Origin: Verrucomicrobiales bacterium | GTDB taxonomy: Bacteria; Verrucomicrobiota; Verrucomicrobiia; Verrucomicrobiales; V1-33 | DNA: 64,000 nt | Assembly: GCA_018003315.1 (NCBI GenBank) | Contig: JAGNEJ010000004.1 | Span: 56,949-120,948 of the forward strand | Direction of reading: 5' to 3' | Shown: positions 43,767 to 50,522 of the stretch, piece by piece | How the letters are laid out: the number at the start of each line of letters is the position of its first letter | Numbering within the stretch: position 1 is the stretch's first letter | Notes under the pieces: model-generated | Seen by the model: the letters and a program-made list of their open reading frames with translations, nothing else | Database searches by the model: none | What the model was told of the DNA's origin: nothing | Program-made: the position numbers and the translations under genes

Positions 43767-44546
43767 ATGAATCGCCGCTCCCAGGCAAGACTCACCCGCG
43801 AACAGCATCAGGAAATTTTCCGGCGGGCAAAGAACGGTGAAAAATCAGGGAAACTGGCACTGGAATTCGGCATTTCCCGGCAGGCCATCGAGAAGCTGGT
43901 GACCCGGTTCGCGGAAGCAGAAAAGGCCAATACCGAGCCGGCCAGGCAGGGTCGGCCAAAAATGGATGCCCTGACTCAGGAGCATCTGGACTTTTTGCGC
44001 GAGACCATGGACTGGAAATCCCCATCCGATGCAGGACTCGAAAACCATGCGCGATGGACGCTCGCCGCCGCCATGGAACTGCTGCACCGCAAATTCCAGA
44101 TCGCCCCATCCCGCACCCTCACCTCCAAAATTCTCCACTCATGGGGCAAACGAACGGATCCAGAGGACAATGCGGAAGATCCGGATTCCGACCAGGCCTA
44201 CTACGACTACATCAACTCCCCCGCCGCTGCGGAAATCCGGCGACGCGAAAAAGAATGGCAGCAGCATGAAGAACAGCGCCTGGCCCGCGAAGGCCCGGCG
44301 AAGCGCCGCCGGGGCCGTCCTCCGAAGAAATCACCCGTAGCACCGGATGCTGAGACCGATTCGCTTGATGACGACGAGGATTTCCCCCTCACCATTGAGG
44401 ACATGCAACGGGAACTGGACGCATTTCCCGACCAGCAGATGGTCCGCACCCTCAAGAACCGGCATCTCCCCAAACAACCCGGCCTCCGCCTGGGCAAGCA
44501 CGGAAATAACCGCGGAGCCCGCCACCAGCGCAAAAAACGCCGCTGA
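43767..44546 (+). CDS. HTH DNA-binding protein with AT-hook motif
   Basis: A 259-residue basic protein. Residues 8-55 (ARLTREQHQEIFRRAKNG...LALEFGISRQAIEKLVTRF) form a helix-turn-helix like the N-terminal domain of IS630-type transposases; a second winged-helix-like part lies at about 65-135 (TLAAAMELLHRKFQIAPSRTLTSKILHSWG). No DDE catalytic domain follows. The C-terminal half is charged and disordered, with an AT-hook RRRGRPPKK (about 185-193), an acidic run (SLDDDEDFPL) and a basic tail. It could be a domesticated transposase fragment or a nucleoid-type regulator. The ATG at 43767 is chosen as the first giving the HTH a short N-terminus. Confidence 0.7.
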   Translation: MNRRSQARLTREQHQEIFRRAKNGEKSGKLALEFGISRQAIEKLVTRFAEAEKANTEPARQGRPKMDALTQEHLDFLRETMDWKSPSDAGLENHARWTLAAAMELLHRKFQIAPSRTLTSKILHSWGKRTDPEDNAEDPDSDQAYYDYINSPAAAEIRRREKEWQQHEEQRLAREGPAKRRRGRPPKKSPVAPDAETDSLDDDEDFPLTIEDMQRELDAFPDQQMVRTLKNRHLPKQPGLRLGKHGNNRGARHQRKKRR

Positions 44547-44694
44547 CACCGCACCGCATTCAGCGCGTGACACCGCGCATCCAACCGGTGCGTGACCAGG
44601 GCCTTCCAGCCGTCTGGCAATTGGCCATCCCGGTCAATTTCCGGAGCAGGATAATCCAAGGCCATATCGCGGCTGGAAGCCGACAGCGGCAGGA

Positions 44695-45477
44695 TCACCA
44701 GCGCACTTCGAGGCCGATCACTGGTCCATGACTGACGGTATCCATTGAGAACTCACCCTCATCGTAGTCCACGCCCAATGCACGGTAGCCGATGGCTGTG
44801 CTGAGGTGATCGTTGAAGTGGTAGCCGAGGCCGGCAATTGCCTGCCATGTCAGGTCTGAACTGGCACCAAAGCCGCCGACGTCGGCATTATAGCGGAAAA
44901 ACCAATTGCCGCCCAATTCAGCCTGGCCGCGAATGCCGATGATCGGGTCCACCCAATCAACGTCCGACTCAGCTTTCACTTCTCCAGGACCAGTCAGCCG
45001 CCCGGTCAGTTCCGCTTCGAGAACCGTGATGCGTGCCCCCGCGAAAACGTCCATGCGGTAGCGCTCCGTTTCAATGAGGCGGCAAGCGGCGAAAGGAGTG
45101 AGGATCCATTGCTTCTGCTCAAAGCGAAAGCTGTCGAAAAGCCGCCCACCCGCGGCGAAATCATCCGAAGTCTTGCCATAGATGAAATCCAGGCCGAGGG
45201 ACCACCGGCCATACCCACCCTCGAAGATGCCCATCGCCGCCATGTCCAGCGTGTCGAGGGTGTCGGACATGCTGATGTCAACAGGAGCGGAGAGGCGGCC
45301 AATGCCGACATCACCTTCGATGGCGGTTACCCACCCATAGGCGGCGGTGCGAAACCACCAGCCGCTCCCAGCGGGAGCAGGGGGTGGAGGAACGGGATTC
45401 TTAGCAGGTGCGGAACCAGCAAAGGCAGAGCCGGCGAAGGCGAAAGTGGCAAGCAATAGCGAATGTGAGATGTTCAT
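44695..45477 (-). CDS. Outer membrane beta-barrel protein
   Basis: A 260-residue exported protein with a signal (MNISHSLLLATFAFAGSAFA), a Pro-rich stretch, then alternating amphipathic strands (GWWFRTAAYGWVTAIEGDVG, YGRWSLGLDFIYGKTSD, YRMDVFAGARITVLEAEL, NWFFRYNADVGGFGASS, STAIGYRALGVDYDEGEF) ending in an aromatic residue (VRW), as expected for an outer membrane barrel of 8-10 strands. The function is not identifiable. It is the last of four minus-strand genes encoding envelope proteins. A CCTGACAA octamer lies 20 nt before its start. Confidence 0.78.
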   Translation of the reverse strand: MNISHSLLLATFAFAGSAFAGSAPAKNPVPPPPAPAGSGWWFRTAAYGWVTAIEGDVGIGRLSAPVDISMSDTLDTLDMAAMGIFEGGYGRWSLGLDFIYGKTSDDFAAGGRLFDSFRFEQKQWILTPFAACRLIETERYRMDVFAGARITVLEAELTGRLTGPGEVKAESDVDWVDPIIGIRGQAELGGNWFFRYNADVGGFGASSDLTWQAIAGLGYHFNDHLSTAIGYRALGVDYDEGEFSMDTVSHGPVIGLEVRW

Positions 45478-45526
45478 AGTCAGGATTGTTTTGGTTGTTG
45501 TCAGGTTGGAAAGTGCATTGGCAGCA

Positions 45527-45892
45527 TCAATCTATGTCGATATCGACGTCGATCTGAGAAGCGGGCGGCGGCGCCAGGGGGCGTCCGGAGGAATCCACAT
45601 CCACCTCCACGTAGATGGTGCGTCCGTGAAGCATGTAGGGATAATAAAAGATGCTGCCGAGGCGGTAGTAATTGTAAGCTCCCCAGCGGAATGGGACACA
45701 GCCGTGCGGCATGGTGTAGAAGTGACGCCGCGCGACGCGGCGCGTGGTGCGGCGGCTGGTCCGGCGCGACACGCGGCGCACCTGGCCGTATGGATAGGCA
45801 GCGGCAGTTTGGGCGCTGAACAATCCAAACGCAGCGGTCAGAAGACCGGTGAAAGCCCTGCGGCGGTTGATGGAATTGGTTGAGTGTTGCAT
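45527..45892 (-). CDS. Exported Arg-rich small protein, DUF6515-like
   Basis: A 121-residue protein with an export signal (RRRAFTGLLTAAFGLFSAQTAAA), an extremely Arg/Thr/Ser-rich stretch (RRVSRRTSRRTTRRVARRHF, about 39-58), an aromatic segment (YNYYRLGSIFYYPYML) and an acidic tail (DVDIDID). The aromatic part resembles the DUF6515-type 'YYY..G.FYYP' pattern; the family match is tentative. The N-terminal RRR could also be a Tat-like signal. It sits between the DUF2092 lipoprotein gene (28 nt) and the barrel gene (49 nt). Confidence 0.6.
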   Translation of the reverse strand: MQHSTNSINRRRAFTGLLTAAFGLFSAQTAAAYPYGQVRRVSRRTSRRTTRRVARRHFYTMPHGCVPFRWGAYNYYRLGSIFYYPYMLHGRTIYVEVDVDSSGRPLAPPPASQIDVDIDID

Positions 45893-45920
45893 GGGTCGAT
45901 TGGCAATGTGGGAAGCTGGA

Positions 45921-46664
45921 CTACTCTGCGATGGGCACCATTTCGATGGCGCGGCTTTCTGCTGGTGGCGTGACAGAAAGTTCCGCTTCGCTCACGGAAG
46001 CGTTGAGTTGCAGCGATGTGAGGGTGGCTGTGGAGGTGAGCGGTTTTCCGCCTGAACCTTCGGGATACGCAACACTCACTCGCACGGGCAAGTCGGTGGC
46101 GGCATCGATCCATAAGTCCCACGAAAACCCTGCCTGAACGAAGTGCAGACGCTCACACAAACGACCGGCAATGGTTTCACGCCCGGTTGAGGTGACGGTC
46201 TCGACGCCTTTGAGGAGGAATCTCTCAGGATCGTTGGCCAGAATCTCGGACAGCGGCAGCATGTAGCCGTAAGTTTCGCTAATGCGCGAAAGGGTGGCAT
46301 CAATGCCGCCAGGAGAAGCCACTTCGGCATGGGTTCCAGCAGCCCGATCAATGACGGTGAGCTTGCTGCCATCGTAGGTGAAGCTGCGGCGGCCAAGCGA
46401 TGTAGTGGCGTGGGAGACTACCCGGTTGGGTCGTTGCACGACACCCGTTACGGTGGCTCGCTCCGGAACGGTCACGCCGACAGTGAACCCCGGGGAGGAT
46501 TCCCGCACAGCAGCGAACCGCAGGGTTTTGGCGGCGGCGAGTTTGGCCGACATGGCCCGCAGCCGGGCGGATGCGACCGCATCGATTTTTGCCTTGGACG
46601 TCGTGGAGCACGAACTGAGCGTCGCAGCGGACAGCAGGGTGAAGATCATTTCTGAACGTTTCAT
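45921..46664 (-). CDS. DUF2092 family lipoprotein
   Basis: A 247-residue lipoprotein (lipobox LSSC near residue 20) with a LolA/LppX-like fold typical of DUF2092: KTLRFAAVRESSPGF, RATVTGVVQRPNRV, SFTYDGSKLTVIDRAAG, GRLCERLHFVQAGFSWDLWIDAATDLPVRVSVAYP. Such domains bind lipids or lipoproteins at the envelope; the exact role is unknown. The start at 46664 (MKRSEMIFTLLSAATLSSC) is chosen as it places the lipobox at the end of the signal. It belongs to the four-gene envelope cluster. Confidence 0.8.
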   Translation of the reverse strand: MKRSEMIFTLLSAATLSSCSTTSKAKIDAVASARLRAMSAKLAAAKTLRFAAVRESSPGFTVGVTVPERATVTGVVQRPNRVVSHATTSLGRRSFTYDGSKLTVIDRAAGTHAEVASPGGIDATLSRISETYGYMLPLSEILANDPERFLLKGVETVTSTGRETIAGRLCERLHFVQAGFSWDLWIDAATDLPVRVSVAYPEGSGGKPLTSTATLTSLQLNASVSEAELSVTPPAESRAIEMVPIAE

Positions 46665-46766
46665 CAGAATGGTGGCTCGTAGGTGGTTAGGTTTTGCATG
46701 GACCGGCTCGTGACTGGGCGAAACGGAAATGCCACGCTCCCCCATGCCGGCCGGAGGTTGTCAGGC

Positions 46767-46997
46767 TCAATACAACAGACCACGGCGGCCCCGGAGCTTG
46801 TCGTTGACGTTTTCGCGCTTGTCGTAGTAGTCTTCGGCGCGGTCGCCGGGGCCGGAGTAATGGCGGCGGTCGTAGCGGTCCTCGCGGCGGTCCATGCGGT
46901 CTTCGGTGCGATCAATCACTCCGGCGGGGGTGCAAGAGGGCAGCAGTGCCGAAAAGGCGGCGAGCAGGAACAGAAGGCAGATGAGCGGTGTTTTCAT
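46767..46997 (-). CDS. Small charged lipoprotein
   Basis: A 76-residue protein: a signal peptide ending in LPSC (Cys22), then a tail of almost only Asp, Arg, Glu and Tyr (VIDRTEDRMDRREDRYDRRH, repeated DR/ED pairs). The length and lipobox indicate a tethered envelope lipoprotein; no domain is recognised. It is the first gene of the minus-strand envelope cluster. A CCTGACAA octamer lies one base after its stop. Confidence 0.65.
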   Translation of the reverse strand: MKTPLICLLFLLAAFSALLPSCTPAGVIDRTEDRMDRREDRYDRRHYSGPGDRAEDYYDKRENVNDKLRGRRGLLY

Positions 46998-47075
46998 AGC
47001 GTTGTGGATCTTTTGTTATTGGTGTGGTGTTGATGGCTGTTTTTCAGTGGTCAAGGAAAGCAGGCAAAAGATGTT

Positions 47076-48509
47076 TCAATGGTCGGCGTGATCGGGGTCC
47101 CCGAAGCCTTCCTCGATTGGCAGGACGGGCTCGCCCTGCATGTTTTTCATCAAAACCTTGAATTGGTCGGTGAGGAAAAGCGGTTTGGCGGCGTCCTTCG
47201 CCAGCGTGTCCAGCCGACGCTGCATGATCGCCACTTTTGCAGGGTGCTGGGCGGCGAGGTTGCTGCTCTCCGAGGGGTCGTTGGCGAGGTTGTAGAGATC
47301 GACACTGGAGGGAAGCAGGGTCCGCCAGATGATCTTCCAATCTCCCTGCCTCGCTGCGCCGCGGAAAGGTTCGATGTTGTAAATGATCTCGCTGCGCGGG
47401 GAGGGTTGGCCGGCGGAGAGGGTTGGCCAGACGTCGAAACCGTCGAGGGGTTTGCATTTTTCAGTGGAAGCCTCTGCCAGCGAGGCGAGCGTGGGGTAGA
47501 AATCCACGGCGTGGATCAGGCCATCCACGGTCTGTGGTTTAATTTTCCCCGGCCAGTTGGCGAAGGCGCAGACGCGGGTGCCACCCTCGAACAGCGAGCC
47601 TTTGCCATCACGGTAGGTGCCGTTGTCGCAGGGGATTTTCACCTTGGACATGTCGGCCATCACGCCGGCGAACATGGCATTCTTCGTCCCTCCGTTGTCG
47701 CTGTGGAACAGGATCAGCGTGTTGTCGCGCAGCTTCTTTTTCTCCAGAGCGGCCACGACGCGCCCGATTTCATCATCCAAACAGGCGACCATGCCGGCGT
47801 AGGTGCGGCGGGTGGGGTCGGCGATGTTCCTGTAGCGGTCGATGTATTCCTTCGGTGCCTGATAGGGTGTGTGCGGGGCGTTGAAGGTGAGGTAAAGGTA
47901 GAACGGTTTGGTCGGGTTCTGTGCGGCGATGTATTTCTCGGCGTCGCGTCCCAGGAGCTGGGTGGTGTAGCCCTCCTCCTTTACCGGTTCGTTGTCGCGA
48001 TACCAGTCAAGCACACCATGCTCTTCGTGGGTGAAGTAATCCAGCTCCCCGATCATCGCGCCATACTGGTAGTCAAACCCGCGCTGCTTTGGCCACCACT
48101 TTTTGTCTGCATGCCCGAGATGCCATTTCCCGATGATGGCGGTCGTGTAGCCGGCCTCCTTCATGCACTGTGGCATGAGCCATTCGGTGGTGTCCAGCCC
48201 ATAGGCGGACACGCTCGGAATGACGGCGGTCTGCAGCCCGTAGCGGAAGGGATAGCGCCCAGTCATGAGCGCCGCTCGCGTCGGCGTGCACATTGGCTGC
48301 GCGTAAAATTGAGTGAGCTTGGCGCCTTCGGCGGCGAGGCGGTCGAGGTGCGGCGTCCTGATGTCGGTGCAGCCATTGAAGCCGACGTCCTTCCAGCCAA
48401 GGTCATCGGCAACGATGTGGATGATGTTGGGCCTGGCAGCAGCGTGGCGCGAGGTCAGGCCGCAGAGGGTCAGACAAAAAAGCAGCGGGAGTTGCAGTGG
48501 CATTCTCAT
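47076..48509 (-). CDS. Secreted sulfatase (arylsulfatase family)
   Basis: A 477-residue exported sulfatase. A signal peptide (1-25) is followed by NIIHIVADDLGWKDVG (Asp35 and Asp36 bind the metal) and the formylglycine motif C-T-P-T-R (Cys74 to Arg78) in QPMCTPTRAALMTGR. Further conserved parts are GKWHLGHA and, downstream, TLILFHSDNGG, which supplies the second metal-binding Asp/Asn pair. The length is normal. The cysteine must be converted by a formylglycine-generating enzyme, not in this window. It is divergent from the AraC regulator (77 nt), suggesting induction by a sulfated glycan. Confidence 0.94.
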   Translation of the reverse strand: MRMPLQLPLLFCLTLCGLTSRHAAARPNIIHIVADDLGWKDVGFNGCTDIRTPHLDRLAAEGAKLTQFYAQPMCTPTRAALMTGRYPFRYGLQTAVIPSVSAYGLDTTEWLMPQCMKEAGYTTAIIGKWHLGHADKKWWPKQRGFDYQYGAMIGELDYFTHEEHGVLDWYRDNEPVKEEGYTTQLLGRDAEKYIAAQNPTKPFYLYLTFNAPHTPYQAPKEYIDRYRNIADPTRRTYAGMVACLDDEIGRVVAALEKKKLRDNTLILFHSDNGGTKNAMFAGVMADMSKVKIPCDNGTYRDGKGSLFEGGTRVCAFANWPGKIKPQTVDGLIHAVDFYPTLASLAEASTEKCKPLDGFDVWPTLSAGQPSPRSEIIYNIEPFRGAARQGDWKIIWRTLLPSSVDLYNLANDPSESSNLAAQHPAKVAIMQRRLDTLAKDAAKPLFLTDQFKVLMKNMQGEPVLPIEEGFGDPDHADH

Positions 48510-48586
48510 GATGAACAGGATTCAGATAAACCTGCACCTATCAGAGGAATTGCTTTGCCCGCCATCCACTTTGCGCACATCGTGGC

Positions 48587-49537
48587 ATGGTGATGGACCA
48601 AACAACGCCGCTCGCGTTCCGCCACCTGAAGCATCAGTTGCTCGATCCAGAGGAATTTGGCATTGCCATGTCTGGTGCCCAACTGGCGGCGGATTTCTTG
48701 GATGCCGTGGGAGGCCCTACTCTGGTCGAACAATTCCAGACGCCGGGATGGATGCTCGACGTTCACGAAGCCCACGTGAAAGCCCGCGTTATTTGCCCGA
48801 TCCCACCCGGCTGGGTGTCGCTGGGACTGATGCGAAACGCGGCTGGATCGACATGGTACGGCATCCCAGCAGGTCACGGCACTCTGGTCTGCAATCCACC
48901 GGGGGTGCCCATCGATGGCTGCATCACTCCCGGATTCACTTGTGCGGCCATCACGGTGCCAACTCCCTTTTGGGAACGGTGCACGATGCTGGCCGACGTG
49001 GAGCCGGATGAATTGAACGGCCTGAGGATGCTGCGATTCTCTCCGCCTCAGATGGCGTGGATTGAGGCTGGATTGGAGAGGATTCTGTGCTTGCTGCGTC
49101 GGCCTGGAAAAGTCACGTCTTGGGCGGTTGCGGAAACCGGGGCCTTTTTTACGCAACTGATTACATCCGCGTGCGAAATCGACCCGCCAGACCCGTGGTC
49201 GCAGACATCGCAGCGCAACAGGGCCCGTTTGGCCCGCCGCGCGGAAGAGTGGATGAGGGATCATCTCTCCGAGCCCGTGCAAGTGCCGGATGTCTGCCTC
49301 GCCTTGCGCGTCAGCAGGCGGGAACTGGAATACGCCTTCCGCGGGGCTTTTGACCAAAGCCCGAGGAATCACCTGCACGCCCTGCGGCTCAACGCCCTGC
49401 GTCGCGCATTGCAGCGCGGCGCGGTCACCTCCGTCACCCAGGCGGCCATGGACCACGGCATCACCCACCTGGGCCGCCTTGGCACGCAATACCGCAGGCT
49501 GTTTGGTGAAAGCCCGCGTGCCACGTTGGGAAAATGA
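48587..49537 (+). CDS. AraC-family transcriptional regulator
   Basis: A 316-residue regulator with an N-terminal sensing region (about 1-190) resembling the cupin-type domains of the AraC/OruR group, and a C-terminal AraC DNA-binding domain (about 215-316): WMRDHLSEPVQVPDVCLALRVSRRELEYAFR (first HTH) and a second HTH in RRALQRGAVTSVTQAAMDHGITHLGRLGTQYRRLFGESP, ending in the typical F-G-x-SP motif. It is divergent from the sulfatase and probably controls it; that is inference from position. Confidence 0.88.
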   Translation: MVMDQTTPLAFRHLKHQLLDPEEFGIAMSGAQLAADFLDAVGGPTLVEQFQTPGWMLDVHEAHVKARVICPIPPGWVSLGLMRNAAGSTWYGIPAGHGTLVCNPPGVPIDGCITPGFTCAAITVPTPFWERCTMLADVEPDELNGLRMLRFSPPQMAWIEAGLERILCLLRRPGKVTSWAVAETGAFFTQLITSACEIDPPDPWSQTSQRNRARLARRAEEWMRDHLSEPVQVPDVCLALRVSRRELEYAFRGAFDQSPRNHLHALRLNALRRALQRGAVTSVTQAAMDHGITHLGRLGTQYRRLFGESPRATLGK

Positions 49538-49588
49538 ATGTTCCGCCTCCGACGGAATGTCCGATTCGACCTGGCCGGATAAGCTACA

Positions 49589-49609
49589 GTCGGGAACGAA
49601 TCCCGACTA
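49589..49609. repeat. Perfect 8-bp palindrome with 5-nt loop between convergent genes
   Basis: AGTCGGGA (49589-49596) and TCCCGACT (49602-49609) pair perfectly. It lies 52 nt after the AraC stop and 114 nt after the end of the sigma-factor gene on the other strand. No T-run is present, so it could be a Rho-dependent end signal or a member of a dispersed hairpin family. Confidence 0.6.
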
Positions 49610-49722
49610 TGAAAGACGCCATTACGGGCTCCAGACTCTCATGCCACATGGATCAATCTACAGGGGCCATTCCACTGTCTGCGGGCAATTGGCCAATCTG
49701 GTCGATGGCTGGAGCAGGCTGC

Positions 49723-50472
49723 TCAACCAAAGAGCGTGCGGAATTCCTGCTCGGCGTCATCTGGTCCCGCGGCGGTCTGGCCCAGTTCCTCGCGAAGCAG
49801 TTCCCGGCAGCGCAGGCGCAAACGGCGGACGGTGGCGGCAATGGTGTTGGGTTTCATGCCCAGTTCGACGGAGGCGGATTCGTAGTCGCCGCTCGTTGGC
49901 TGTTCGGTGAGAAACGGGCGCAGTCTTGTGAAGATCGCCAACTTCCTGGCAGCGGCGTGCTCTTCGGCCATGCGGGCGACGGCGGCCTCGAGCAGGGCGG
50001 CCGCCCAGCGGCGGTCGAAAAGCTGCTCCGGATTGAGTTCGCCGGAGGGTGCTTCCAGGTAGCGGCGCTCGGCCTCGGCGCAGTCGAGGGCCATCACCGC
50101 ATGGCCACCGCCACGCTTTGCAGCGGTGGTTTTGTCGCGGGCGTCGCGGAGGAAGTTCTGCAATGAGGAGAGGAGAAAGGTGCGGAAGCGTCCGCGGGTG
50201 GCATCAGCGGCGGCGATGCTGCCGCGGCGCAGCAGGGCGGCGAAGAATTCCTGGGTGTGGTCCTCCGCATCCGCTGCGGAGAAGCCCTTGCGCCGCAGGT
50301 AGCCGTAAATGGGCGGCCAGTAAGTCCGGCACAGACGCTCCAGCGCCTGCTGGCTGTCAGCGCTGCCGGCGTCGCCGGCACGCAGCACCATGCTCCACTG
50401 GGTGTGAGTGAAGTGCTCGCCCGTCCGGTCCCGGAAATGGGCTCCGGGAAGGGGTTCTTCTGGTGCCGCCAT
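49723..50472 (-). CDS. ECF-type RNA polymerase sigma factor
   Basis: A 249-residue sigma factor of the ECF-like group common in Planctomycetes and Verrucomicrobia. Region 2 is seen in LERLCRTYWPPIYGYLRRKG and DAEDHTQEFFAALLRR, and region 4 in YESASVELGMKPNTIAATVRRLRLRCRELL. It has a longer linker between the regions than classic ECF factors. The kinase gene lies upstream on the same strand with a 50-nt gap, so the kinase is transcribed first; in many related genomes the sigma gene comes first. It probably directs genes under kinase control. Confidence 0.9.
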   Translation of the reverse strand: MAAPEEPLPGAHFRDRTGEHFTHTQWSMVLRAGDAGSADSQQALERLCRTYWPPIYGYLRRKGFSAADAEDHTQEFFAALLRRGSIAAADATRGRFRTFLLSSLQNFLRDARDKTTAAKRGGGHAVMALDCAEAERRYLEAPSGELNPEQLFDRRWAAALLEAAVARMAEEHAAARKLAIFTRLRPFLTEQPTSGDYESASVELGMKPNTIAATVRRLRLRCRELLREELGQTAAGPDDAEQEFRTLFG

Positions 50473-50522
50473 CTGCGCTCAGTAACGGGCGACGGACAGG
50501 ATGTCAACGCAAGGAGGCGACG

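Larger units (their letters stand above)
5018..46765. repeat. Dispersed octamer CCTGACAA / TTGTCAGG (21 copies)
   Basis: Starts of CCTGACAA on the plus strand: 5018, 12019, 14601, 17742, 19465, 20997, 23829, 27828, 35065, 36631, 38487. Starts of TTGTCAGG: 28112, 29348, 31464, 32814, 33489, 34060, 35114, 37640, 45498, 46758. No copy was found from 47 to 64 kb or before 5 kb. In coding sequence it reads mostly in the sense direction (15 of 18) and often as CTG ACA AAx or xxC CTG ACA. Counts are by eye. Confidence 0.6.
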
